In this document: one piece after another, positions 1 to 10,607 of the stretch | Layout of the letters: every line of letters begins with the position of its first letter | Numbering within the stretch: the first letter of the stretch is position 1 | Assembly (NCBI GenBank): GCA_937887565.1 | Contig: CALABS010000043.1 | Location: 1-64,000, forward strand | Origin: an uncultured Rhodospirillaceae bacterium | GTDB lineage: Bacteria > Pseudomonadota > Alphaproteobacteria > Rhodospirillales > Magnetospirillaceae | DNA: 64,000 bases | Direction of reading: 5' to 3' | Translations under genes and position numbers: made by a program | The notes under the pieces: generated by a model | The model's input: only the letters and a program-made list of their open reading frames with translations | Database searches by the model: none | Told to the model about the DNA's origin: nothing

Positions 1-42
1 GGGTACGTGCGGCCTCATTGCCCCGAACCCCGGCCATCTACC

Positions 43-1076
<1,034 letters not shown>

Positions 1077-1080
<4 letters not shown>

Positions 1081-1469
1081 TTGCCGTAAAGCTCCTTGGG
1101 ATCGACGCGGACCTTCTCCACCTCGGTCAGGCCGTCGGGACGGGCGGCGGTGTAGAAGCAGGTGCGCCGGCCGGTGTGGCAGGCGACGCCGTCCTGGTCC
1201 ACCTTGACCAGGATGGTGTCGCCGTCGCAGTCGATCAGGAACTCCACCAGCCGCTGCTGCTGGCCCGAGGTCTCGCCCTTGCGCCACAGACCCTTGCGTG
1301 ACCGCGACCAATAGCAGACCCGCCCGGTTTCCAGCGTCTCGACCACCGCCTCGCGGTTCATCCACGCCATCATCAGCACCTCGCCGGTGTCGTGCTGCTG
1401 GGCGATGGCGGCCACCAGGCCGTCGGCGTTGAACTTGATGGCGGCCAGGGCGGCGGCGGGATCGGTCAT
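1077..1469 (-). CDS. hisI: Phosphoribosyl-AMP cyclohydrolase (HisI)
   Basis: A 130-residue cytoplasmic enzyme that opens the adenine ring of phosphoribosyl-AMP in histidine synthesis. Family motifs are clear: WMNREAV, YWSRSRKGLWRKGETSG, the Asp-rich metal site DCDGDTILVKVDQ and the zinc cysteines in CHTGRRTCFY. Length matches the monofunctional, HisE-free form. I chose the ATG at 1467-1469 because GAGGAG sits just upstream; an in-frame ATG six codons earlier would put that ribosome site inside the gene. It lies 40 bases after znuA on the same strand and overlaps the GTPase gene, rather than lying with other his genes, which suggests zinc-linked expression. Confidence 0.95.
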
Positions 1470-1509
1470 GGAAGTCTCCTCGGTCATCCGTCCCGATATA
1501 GCGCGGATG

Positions 1510-2460
1510 TCACTTGCCCGAAAGGCATTGGGACAGGTTCCCGCCAAGTTGCCCCAAGAGGGCGGTGTATTGCGCCGGCCCGGCCGGAAGCTCGGAGCCC
1601 AGGGGGTCCAGCATGGCGACCCGGGCGCCGGCGCTGTCGGCAAGGCGCTGGACGACGGCGGCGGGGAACTGCGGCTCGCGGAAGACGCAACGGACCTTGG
1701 CCGCCTTGAGGCGGTCGCGCAACTGGGCAAGGCGGTTGGCCGAGGGCGGCCGCTCGGGATCGAGGGTCACCGAGCCGGCGGCGGAAAGCCCATAGCGGTG
1801 CTCGAAATACTGGTAGGCGTCGTGGAACACCACATAGGGAACCCCCTTCACCGGCGCCAGCCGGCCATGCAGGGTGGCGTCGAGGCCGTCCAGGGACGCC
1901 AGATACTTGTCCGCGTTGGCCGCATAGGTCGCGGCGTTGGCAGGGTCCATCTTCGCCAACTTGGCCGCCACCGCCTCGACCAGCACCCGGGCATTCGCCG
2001 GGTCCAGCCACAGATGGGGGTCGTGGCCGTCATGGTCGTGATCGTCGTGGTCGGGCCCTTCGTCATGCTCCTCCTCGTGCTCCTCCTGTTGGTCATGGGC
2101 GTGCTTTTCCCACACGCCGCCCTCGCGGCGGGCGAGCAGGGTGATGCCGGGCAGGGTGGACATCTCGACCACCTCGGCCTTGCCGGCCAGGGTGGCGAGC
2201 GGCTTGGCGAGGAAGCCCTCGAGCCCGTCATCCACCATCACCACCAGGCCGGCCTCGGCCAACAGGCGCGCGTCCGAGGGCCTGAGCGAGAAGGTGTGGG
2301 GAGAGGCGTTGCCCTGGACCAGCAGCTTGGGCTCGGCCAGGCCTTGCATCACGCCGGCCACCAGCGAGTGCAGGGGGCGGATGCTGACCACCACCTCCGG
2401 CGGCTTGGCCAGCGCGGGAACGGCGAACACGGTCAGGGCGACGGCGAGAGGCTTCCACAT
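1510..2460 (-). CDS. znuA: Zinc ABC transporter periplasmic binding protein ZnuA
   Basis: A 316-residue cluster A-I solute-binding protein that captures Zn2+ in the periplasm for ZnuBC. It has a signal peptide (MWKPLAVALTVFAVPALA), the ligand segment NASPHTFSLRPSDAR, a long acidic His-rich loop (HAHDQQEEHEEEHDEG and following, about residues 120-152) typical of zinc-specific members, then HDPHLWLDPANA and VFHDAYQYFEHRYGL. Length is typical. The start codon is 36 bases from the Zur-type dyad, which lies between it and zur. A C-terminal Cys (NLSQC) matches the cysteine often seen in ZnuA. First gene of the leftward zinc operon. Confidence 0.95.
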   Translation of the reverse strand: MWKPLAVALTVFAVPALAKPPEVVVSIRPLHSLVAGVMQGLAEPKLLVQGNASPHTFSLRPSDARLLAEAGLVVMVDDGLEGFLAKPLATLAGKAEVVEMSTLPGITLLARREGGVWEKHAHDQQEEHEEEHDEGPDHDDHDHDGHDPHLWLDPANARVLVEAVAAKLAKMDPANAATYAANADKYLASLDGLDATLHGRLAPVKGVPYVVFHDAYQYFEHRYGLSAAGSVTLDPERPPSANRLAQLRDRLKAAKVRCVFREPQFPAAVVQRLADSAGARVAMLDPLGSELPAGPAQYTALLGQLGGNLSQCLSGK

Positions 2461-2495
2461 GGGGCGGCTCCATGAGATGATGGTTGGGTGAGTGA

Positions 2496-2510
2496 TGTTA
2501 TAATGTAACA
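2496..2510. promoter_or_regulatory. Candidate Zur box between znuA and zur
   Basis: The divergent spacer holds a dyad TGTTA-TAATG-TAACA with perfect 5-base arms in an AT-rich patch that stands out from the GC-rich surroundings. It resembles the GTTATAATATAAC-type Zur operators of Gram-negative bacteria. It lies 36 bases before the znuA start and 15 bases before the zur start, where bound Zur would block both promoters. Zur autoregulation and control of znuA, hisI and the GTPase are inferred. Confidence 0.75.
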
Positions 2511-2524
2511 AGTCGTCGCCGCCA

Positions 2525-3004
2525 ATGACCTTTCCGCCTCCCCACCACGACCATTCGTCCTGCGTCTCCCACGCCGTCGCCGCCGCCGAGGCGGAATGCC
2601 GCCGGCGCGGGGCCCGGTTGACCGATGTCCGCCGCCGCGTTCTCGAACTGGTATGGTCCAATCACCAGCCGGTGGGGGCCTATGCGGTGCTGGAGGCGCT
2701 GGCCCGCGAGGGTTTCTGCGCCGCGCCGCCCACGGTCTACCGCGCCCTGGACTTCCTGCTCGCCCACGGCCTGGTGCACCGGATCGAGCGGCTCAACGCC
2801 TTCGTCGGCTGCTCCCATCCGGGGACGCCCCATGCCGGCCAGTTCCTGCTGTGCAACAAATGCGGCGCCGCCGCCGAGTTGGACGATCCCGCCATCGATG
2901 CAGCCCTGGCCGCCGCCGCCGCGCGGCTGGGCTTTCTGGCCTCGCGCCAGACGGTGGAGATCGAGGGGCTGTGCCCGGCCTGCCGCGCCCGGGGGGAGTC
3001 CTGA
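2525..3004 (+). CDS. zur: Zinc uptake regulator, Fur family (Zur)
   Basis: A 159-residue Fur-family repressor. It has an N-terminal His/Cys segment (HHDHSSCVSH), a winged-helix DNA-binding domain (about residues 28-95, containing RLTDVRRRVLELVW and PPTVYRALDFLLAHGLVHRIE), and a C-terminal dimer domain with two CxxC pairs, CNKC and CPAC, which hold structural zinc. Neighbouring znu genes and the dyad in front identify it as Zur rather than Fur or PerR. Its stop lies 2 bases before znuC, so zur-znuC-znuB-mtgA is probably one transcript. Confidence 0.93.
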   Translation: MTFPPPHHDHSSCVSHAVAAAEAECRRRGARLTDVRRRVLELVWSNHQPVGAYAVLEALAREGFCAAPPTVYRALDFLLAHGLVHRIERLNAFVGCSHPGTPHAGQFLLCNKCGAAAELDDPAIDAALAAAAARLGFLASRQTVEIEGLCPACRARGES

Positions 3005-3006
3005 CC

Positions 3007-3771
3007 ATGGCCCTGGTGGCGCTGCACGAGGTTTCCCTGGCCTATGGCGACCAGCCGGTCCTGGTGGACGTGTCGCTGGCCGTCGAGCGGGGGCGCATCC
3101 TGACGGTGGTGGGGCCCAACGGCGCCGGCAAGTCGTCGCTGCTCAAGGTGGCCCTGGGGCTGGTGCCGGCCGATCGCGGCCGGGTCGAGCGCGGCGCCGC
3201 CGTGGTGGGTTACGTTCCCCAGCGGCTGACCGTCGAGCGCACGCTGCCGCTGTCGGTGCGCCGCTTCCTGGACATGGCGGTGCCGGGGCGGGTCTCCCCG
3301 GCGGCGTTGGAGGCGGTGTTGGATCGCGTCCGTGCCGGCCATGTGCTGGCGCGCCAGGTCGCCGACCTGTCGGGGGGCGAGTTGCAGCGGGTGATGATGG
3401 CCCGCGCGCTGCTGCGGCGCCCCGACCTGCTGGTCCTCGACGAGCCGGTGGGCGGCGTCGACATGGTGGGCCAGGCCGAGCTTTACGACCTCATCGCGGG
3501 CGTGGCCCGGGAGCAGGGGGCCGGGGTGCTGATGGTCAGCCACGACCTGCACGTGGTCATGGCCGCCACCGACGAGGTGATGTGCCTCAACCGTCACGTC
3601 TGCTGCGCCGGCCATCCGGAATCGGTCAGCCGCCATCCCGAGTACCTGGCCCTGTTCGGGCCACGGGTGGCGGAATCGCTGGCCGTCTACACCCACGATC
3701 ACGACCACGTCCATCTGGCGGACGGGACGGTGGACGGCCATGGTCACGGACGCGGATGCCGCCATGGATGA
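3007..3771 (+). CDS. znuC: Zinc ABC transporter ATP-binding protein ZnuC
   Basis: A 254-residue ABC ATPase on the cytoplasmic face of the zinc importer. Walker A is GPNGAGKSS, Q-loop YVPQRL, signature LSGGELQRV, Walker B LLVLDEP and H-loop VSHDLHVV. The C-terminus carries a His-rich tail (THDHDHVHLADGTVDGHGHG), common in ZnuC and possibly a zinc sensor. It starts 2 bases after zur and its end overlaps the chosen znuB start by 8 bases. Confidence 0.95.
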   Translation: MALVALHEVSLAYGDQPVLVDVSLAVERGRILTVVGPNGAGKSSLLKVALGLVPADRGRVERGAAVVGYVPQRLTVERTLPLSVRRFLDMAVPGRVSPAALEAVLDRVRAGHVLARQVADLSGGELQRVMMARALLRRPDLLVLDEPVGGVDMVGQAELYDLIAGVAREQGAGVLMVSHDLHVVMAATDEVMCLNRHVCCAGHPESVSRHPEYLALFGPRVAESLAVYTHDHDHVHLADGTVDGHGHGRGCRHG

Positions 3772-4549
3772 ATTCCTGGTTCTCGCCCTGGCCGCCGGCC
3801 TCGGCCTCGCCCTGGTGGCGGCGCCGTTCGGGTGCTTCGTGGTGTGGCGGCGGATGGCCTATTTCGGCGATACCCTGGCCCACGCGGCGCTGCTGGGTGT
3901 CGTCGTCGGGGTGGCGGGCGGCATCGACGTCACCCTGGGCGTGGCGGCGGTCTGCCTGGCGGTGGCGGCGTTGCTTGCCTCGGTGCGGCAGGGCCGCAGC
4001 CTCGCCTCGGACACGGTGTTGGGGATCGTCGCCCATGGCGCCCTGGCCATGGGGCTGGTGGCCTTGGCGCTGATGGAGACGGTGCAGGTCAACCTGATGG
4101 GCTGGCTGTTCGGCGACATCCTGGCGGTCGGCTGGGGCGACGTCGCCATGATCTGGCTGGGTGGCGGCGTGATGGTCGGACTGCTGGCCATGGTCTGGCG
4201 GCCGCTGGTGGCCATGACGGTGGACGAGGATCTGGCCCGGGTCGAGGGGCACGCGGTGGCCCGCGCCCGTCTGGTGCTGATGCTGCTGGTGGCGTTGGTG
4301 GTGGCGGCGGCCATGAAGATCGTCGGCATCCTGTTGGTCACCAGCCTTCTGGTCATCCCCGCCGCCGCCGCCCGCCGGTTCGCCCGCACCCCGGAGCAGA
4401 TGGCGGTCGCCGCCGCGGTGGCCGGCGCCATGGCGGTGGGGGGCGGGCTGTGGGGGAGCTGGCGCTTCGACACGCCGTCGGGGCCGTCCATCGTGGTGGC
4501 GGCGGTGGCGCTGTTCGCGCTGTCGCAAGCGATGCCGGGGCGGCGGTGA
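3764..4549 (+). CDS. znuB: Zinc ABC transporter permease ZnuB
   Basis: A 261-residue ABC-3 family integral membrane permease with about eight hydrophobic segments and the typical FGDTLAHAALLGVV region near the N-terminus and IVGILLVTSLLVIPAAAAR toward the C-terminus. I placed the start at the ATG at 3764 (MDEFLVLALA), just before the znuC stop; an in-frame ATG at 3740 would add eight polar residues inside znuC. Its stop overlaps the mtgA start (GTGA). Confidence 0.93.
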   Translation: MDEFLVLALAAGLGLALVAAPFGCFVVWRRMAYFGDTLAHAALLGVVVGVAGGIDVTLGVAAVCLAVAALLASVRQGRSLASDTVLGIVAHGALAMGLVALALMETVQVNLMGWLFGDILAVGWGDVAMIWLGGGVMVGLLAMVWRPLVAMTVDEDLARVEGHAVARARLVLMLLVALVVAAAMKIVGILLVTSLLVIPAAAARRFARTPEQMAVAAAVAGAMAVGGGLWGSWRFDTPSGPSIVVAAVALFALSQAMPGRR

Positions 4550-5226
4550 GGAGGCGGCGTCTTCCCTGGCGCCGGGTGGCGCGCTGGCTGGCGGGCCTGT
4601 TGGTCGGCGTGCCGCTGGCGCTGACCCTGCTGTTCCGGGTGGTGCCGCCGCCGGCGACGCCGCTGATGGTCATCCGCGTGATCCAGGGCCATGGCCTCGA
4701 CAAGGAGTGGCGGCCGCTGGACGCGATCGCCCCGGCGTTGCGGCGCGCGGTGATCGCCGCCGAGGACGCCAAGTTCTGCTCCCATTGGGGTTTCGACTGG
4801 CAGGCCATCGACAACGCCATCGACCGCTACGAGGAGGGCGGCCGGGTGCTGGGGGCCAGCACCATCTCCATGCAGACGGCCAAGAATCTGTTTCTGTGGC
4901 CCGGCCGCCTGTTCGTGCGCAAGGGGTTGGAGGCCTATCTGACCCTCTATCTCGAGGCGCTGTGGCCCAAGGACCGCATTCTCGAGGTCTATCTGAACGT
5001 GGCCGAGTTCGGGCCTGGCCTGTACGGGGCCGAGGCGGCGGCGCGGAGGTATTTCGGCAAGCCGGCCGCGGCGCTGTCGGCGCACGAGGCGTCGCTGCTG
5101 GCGGCGATCCTGCCGGCGCCGCTGGAGCGGTCGCCGGCCCGGCCCTCCGCCTACGTGGCGGGGCGGGCCGCGACCATCGCCGCGCGCGCCGGACAGGTGC
5201 GGCTGGGACCCGGAGGCGGATGCTGA
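4546..5226 (+). CDS. mtgA: Monofunctional peptidoglycan glycosyltransferase (MtgA)
   Basis: A 226-residue GT51 enzyme that polymerises lipid II into glycan strands without a transpeptidase domain. It has one N-terminal membrane anchor (WLAGLLVGVPLALTLLF). Family motifs follow in order: AVIAAEDAKFCSHWGFD with the catalytic Glu, GASTISMQTAKNLFLW, the RKGLEAYLTLYLE segment, and KDRILEVYLNVAEFGPGLYGAEAAARRYF. The GTG start at 4546 overlaps the znuB stop by four bases, making translational coupling with the zinc importer likely. It ends 6 bases from the convergent gph gene. Confidence 0.92.
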   Translation: MRRRRLPWRRVARWLAGLLVGVPLALTLLFRVVPPPATPLMVIRVIQGHGLDKEWRPLDAIAPALRRAVIAAEDAKFCSHWGFDWQAIDNAIDRYEEGGRVLGASTISMQTAKNLFLWPGRLFVRKGLEAYLTLYLEALWPKDRILEVYLNVAEFGPGLYGAEAAARRYFGKPAAALSAHEASLLAAILPAPLERSPARPSAYVAGRAATIAARAGQVRLGPGGGC

Positions 5227-5232
5227 GCGGCG

Positions 5233-5898
5233 TCAGAGCCCCGCCAATGCCCCGTCGAGTTCGGCATAGGAATCGATCACCGCGTCGCCGCCCAGTTCGG
5301 CCACCGGGGTGCGGGTGTAGCCGAAGCTGACCAGCACCACCGGCAGGCCGGCCCCCTTGGCGGCCTTCACGTCGTTCTCGGAATCGCCCACATAGGCGGC
5401 GTCCGACGGCGCCACGCCCAGCCTGTCGAGGGTGATGGAAACATGCACCGGATCGGGCTTGTGGCGGGGCGTGTCGTCGCCGCCCACCACCGCGTCGAAC
5501 AGATGCTCCAGACCCAGGGCGGCCAGGATCTTCCAGGTGGCGCCGCTGACCTTGTTGGTGCACACCGCCAGCTTCACCCCGCGTGCCTTCAAGGCCTCCA
5601 GCGCCGCGACCGCGCCGTCGAAGGGGCGGGTGCGGTCGGCGGCGTGCGGCTCGTAATGGGCGATGAAGCGGGCGACATAGGGAGCGATGTCGCCCTTGGG
5701 CAATCCGCCGGCGGCGGCCAGGGCGCGGCTGACCAGAACCGCCACGCCGTCGCCCACCATGGGGGCGATGTCGGCGTCGGTGAGCCGGGGCCGGCTTTCC
5801 TCGGCCAGCAGCTTGTTCACCGCCACGGTCAGGTCGGGAATGCTGTGGACCAGGGTGCCGTCGAGGTCGAAGACGACGGCTTTCAGGGGACGGGGCAT
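5233..5898 (-). CDS. gph: Phosphoglycolate phosphatase, HAD superfamily
   Basis: A 221-residue HAD hydrolase predicted to convert 2-phosphoglycolate to glycolate. Motif I is VVFDLDGTLVHS with the nucleophilic Asp, motif II LAVCTNK, motif III HKPDPVHV and motif IV YVGDSENDVKAAKGAG. The cap between motifs I and II matches Gph-type enzymes, including MVGDGVAVLVSRAL. Length is typical. The ATG at 5896-5898 begins MPRPLKAVVFDLDG. It diverges from glmU across a 192-base spacer. A related HAD substrate is possible, but the cap sequence favours Gph. Confidence 0.88.
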   Translation of the reverse strand: MPRPLKAVVFDLDGTLVHSIPDLTVAVNKLLAEESRPRLTDADIAPMVGDGVAVLVSRALAAAGGLPKGDIAPYVARFIAHYEPHAADRTRPFDGAVAALEALKARGVKLAVCTNKVSGATWKILAALGLEHLFDAVVGGDDTPRHKPDPVHVSITLDRLGVAPSDAAYVGDSENDVKAAKGAGLPVVLVSFGYTRTPVAELGGDAVIDSYAELDGALAGL

Positions 5899-6015
5899 GA
5901 CACTCTCCGAAAGGGGGCGGCATGATGCCCCGAACCGGCGCGGCGAGGGAACCGCTCGCCAGGGGTGGGGACGGCCGGCCCGCACGGGTGGCGCTGTAAC
6001 CTTCGGCAACAAAGA

Positions 6016-6021
6016 TTGACT
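6016..6021 (+). promoter_or_regulatory. Possible -35 element for glmU-glmS
   Basis: TTGACT lies 70 bases upstream of glmU in the gph/glmU spacer. It matches the -35 consensus of housekeeping promoters, but no good -10 follows at 16-18 bases (TGTGGC only). Only the -35 is supported; the transcription start is uncertain. Confidence 0.3.
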
Positions 6022-6090
6022 TGGACCCCTATCCCTTTTGTGGCACCTTCCCGCCGCAACCGCAACAGATTGGGTATTCCCCGTCGATCC

Positions 6091-7440
6091 ATGTCCCACC
6101 GCAAGCTGGCCGTCATCGTTCTCGCCGCGGGCATGGGCACCCGCATGAAGTCGGACCTCCCCAAGGTGATGCATCCGGTCGCCGGGCGGCCGATGATCCA
6201 ACACCTGATGGACACCATCGGCCAGTTGTCGCCCGAGAAGGTGGTGGCGGTCATCGGGCCGGGCATGGACTGCGTTGCCGAGGGCGTGCACCCCGCCGCC
6301 ACCGTCGTCCAGCACGAACGCCTGGGCACCGGCCACGCCGTGCTGCAGGCCAAGGCCGCCTTGGGCCAGTTCGACGGCGACGTGCTGGTCCTTTACGGCG
6401 ACACCCCGCTGATCACCCGCGAGACCCTGGAGAGGATGCTGGCCGAGCGGCGCGGGCCCAAGCAGCCGGCGGTGGTGGTGCTGGGCTTCAAGCCGGCCGA
6501 TCCCGGCCATTACGGCCGCCTGGTGGTGGGCGCCGAGGGATTGAAGGCCATCGTCGAGTGGAAGGACGCCACCGCCGAGCAGCGCGAGATTCCGCTGTGC
6601 AATTCCGGCGTCCTGGCCATCGACGGCTCGCGCCTGTGGAGCCTGGTCGAGCGCATCGGCAACGACAACGCCAAGGCCGAGTATTACCTGACCGACGTGG
6701 TGTCCTTGGCCCGCGCCGACGGCGCCAACTGCTCCTTCGTCCTCGGCGAGCCCGAAGAACTGCTGGGCGTCAACTCGCGCGCCGAGTTGGCCGCCGCCGA
6801 GGCCATCGTCCAGGGCCGCCTGCGCGCCGCCGCCATGGAGGCCGGCGCCACCCTGGTCGATCCCGCCAGCGTCACCTTGTCGTGGGATACCCGACTGGGC
6901 CGCGACGTGATGGTGTGGCCACAGGTGATCTTCGGCCCCGGAGTCGTCGTCGGCGACCACGTCACCATCAAGGGGTTCTGCCATTTCGAGCGCTGCACCA
7001 TCGCCGACGGCGCCGAGATCGGTCCCTTCGCCCGCCTGCGTCCCGGCGCCGAGATCGGCGAGGACGCCCATATCGGCAACTTCTGCGAGGTCAAGAAGGC
7101 GGTCGTCGAGAGGGGGGCCAAGGTCAGCCACCTGACCTATATCGGCGACGCCCGCATCGGCGCCGGCGCCAATATCGGTGCCGGCACCATCACCTGCAAT
7201 TACGACGGCTTCAACAAATCCTTCACCGACATCGGCGAGGGTGCCTTCATCGGCTCCAACACCTCGCTGGTGGCGCCGGTGAAGGTGGGCGACCGCGCCA
7301 TCGTCGGCGCCGGCAGCGTCATCACCAAGGAGGTGAGCGTCGGCGCCCTGGCGGTGACCCGCGCCAGCCAGATGGAGCTGGCCGGATGGGCCGACCGCTT
7401 CCGCGAGCGGAAGCGCGTCGAGAAGGCCGCGAAGAAGTAG
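6091..7440 (+). CDS. glmU: Bifunctional UDP-GlcNAc pyrophosphorylase / GlcN-1-P acetyltransferase (GlmU)
   Basis: A 449-residue cytoplasmic enzyme making UDP-N-acetylglucosamine for peptidoglycan and lipid A. The N-terminal nucleotidyltransferase has LAAGMGTRMKSDLPKVMHP, YGDTPLITR and CNSGVLAIDG. The C-terminal left-handed beta-helix (about residues 245-435) has hexapeptide repeats and the acetyltransferase segment HIGNFCEVKK ... GAGTITCNYDGFNK. The ATG at 6091 begins MSHRKLAVIVLAAGMG; upstream in-frame codons lack family similarity. glmS follows after 35 bases with its own ribosome site, so the two steps are co-expressed. Confidence 0.97.
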   Translation: MSHRKLAVIVLAAGMGTRMKSDLPKVMHPVAGRPMIQHLMDTIGQLSPEKVVAVIGPGMDCVAEGVHPAATVVQHERLGTGHAVLQAKAALGQFDGDVLVLYGDTPLITRETLERMLAERRGPKQPAVVVLGFKPADPGHYGRLVVGAEGLKAIVEWKDATAEQREIPLCNSGVLAIDGSRLWSLVERIGNDNAKAEYYLTDVVSLARADGANCSFVLGEPEELLGVNSRAELAAAEAIVQGRLRAAAMEAGATLVDPASVTLSWDTRLGRDVMVWPQVIFGPGVVVGDHVTIKGFCHFERCTIADGAEIGPFARLRPGAEIGEDAHIGNFCEVKKAVVERGAKVSHLTYIGDARIGAGANIGAGTITCNYDGFNKSFTDIGEGAFIGSNTSLVAPVKVGDRAIVGAGSVITKEVSVGALAVTRASQMELAGWADRFRERKRVEKAAKK

Positions 7441-7475
7441 TCTCGTCGTCGGAAACAGGGGTAGGAGCGGCGCGC

Positions 7476-9299
<1,824 letters not shown>

Positions 9300-9473
9300 C
9301 GCGACAATCCCCGAGCTTCGTGGAGCGTGATCGTCCGGAATGCGCGAACGGCGAGCGCAGCGCCGTTGATGAGCGCATTGTTCAACGAACGGAGGGCATG
9401 GCGCGATTGACGGCGAATACCGAAAGCGGGGACAGTGGACCTTCGGGGTTCGCGTTTCTCGAGGAGGTATTCC

Positions 9474-10607
9474 ATGCGGATTGGCACGGGTCATTGGACG
9501 GCGGATTCGGGTTGGCGCTTCGAGGCCGCGGAGTCCGAGCGGGCGGCGGCGGATCTGGTCCTCTATTTCGCGGCGCCGGAAACCCTGGCCGACGGTGGCC
9601 GCCTGCGCGAACTGCGTCGGCATTGCCCGGCGGCCAAACTGGTCGGATGCACCACCGGCGGCGAGATCCTGGCCGACGACGTTCATGACGACTCCATCGT
9701 CGTCGCCGTGATCGGGTTCGGGTCGTCTCGCGTCGAGTTGGTGTCGCAGCATGTCGACCACTGCGACGGCTCCCACGACGTCGGGCGGCAGCTTGGGGGC
9801 GCCTTGCCCAAGGACGGCCTGCGCGGCGTGTTCGTGCTGTCCGACGGCACCCGCGTCAACGGCAGCGACCTGGTTCGCGGCCTCAAGGAGGCGTTGCCCG
9901 CCGGCACCATCCTGACCGGCGGCCTGGCCGGGGACGGAGCCGCGTTCCAGACCACCCTGGTCGGGGCGGATGCCGACCCGGCACCCGGCGTCGTCGTGGC
10001 GCTGGGGTTCTACGGCGACCATCTCAAATTCCAGCACGGCAGCTTCGGCGGCTGGGACACGTTCGGCCCCGAGCGGCGGATCACGCGCTCGGAAGGCAAC
10101 ATCCTTTTCGAACTCGACGGCCAGCCGGCCCTCGATCTCTACAAGCGCTATCTCGGCGACGAGGCCCGCAACCTTCCCGGATCGGCGCTGCTGTTTCCGC
10201 TTCGCATCCGCGACCCGCAAGACAGCTCCACGGCGCTGGTGCGGACCGTGGTCGGCGTCGACGAGGAGCGCCGCGCGATGATCTTCGCGGGCGACGTGCC
10301 CGGCGGTCATTTCGCCCAGTTGATGCGGGGCGACTTCGACAACCTGATCGACGGCGCCGGCATGGCGGCCCGGCAGGCCGGAGCCGACGGCGCGGCCGAA
10401 CTGGCGATCCTCATCAGCTGCATCGGTCGCAAGCTTCTGCTCGGGCAACGAACCGCGGAGGAGGTGGAGGCGGTGGCCGACGTGCTCGGGCCGCATTGCG
10501 CCACCGTCGGCTTCTACTCCTATGGTGAGATCAGTCCGCACGATTTCAGCGGTTCCTGCGAGTTGCACAACCAGACCATGACCATCACGGTGCTACGCGA
10601 GGACTGA
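9474..10607 (+). CDS. FIST N/C domain sensory protein
   Basis: A 377-residue soluble protein with a FIST N domain (about residues 25-200: DLVLYFAAPETL, KLVGCTTGGEILAD, GVFVLSDGTRVNGSDLVRGL, ILTGGLAGDGAAFQTT) and a FIST C domain (about 215-360, ending TVGFYSYGEISP). FIST domains are predicted small-ligand sensors, usually paired with kinases or chemoreceptors. The start has a strong GAGGAGGT site 5 bases upstream. The stop overlaps the start of the PAS kinase (TGATG), implying joint synthesis and probably direct input to that kinase. The ligand is unknown. It has no signal peptide, so it senses in the cytoplasm. Confidence 0.88.
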   Translation: MRIGTGHWTADSGWRFEAAESERAAADLVLYFAAPETLADGGRLRELRRHCPAAKLVGCTTGGEILADDVHDDSIVVAVIGFGSSRVELVSQHVDHCDGSHDVGRQLGGALPKDGLRGVFVLSDGTRVNGSDLVRGLKEALPAGTILTGGLAGDGAAFQTTLVGADADPAPGVVVALGFYGDHLKFQHGSFGGWDTFGPERRITRSEGNILFELDGQPALDLYKRYLGDEARNLPGSALLFPLRIRDPQDSSTALVRTVVGVDEERRAMIFAGDVPGGHFAQLMRGDFDNLIDGAGMAARQAGADGAAELAILISCIGRKLLLGQRTAEEVEAVADVLGPHCATVGFYSYGEISPHDFSGSCELHNQTMTITVLRED

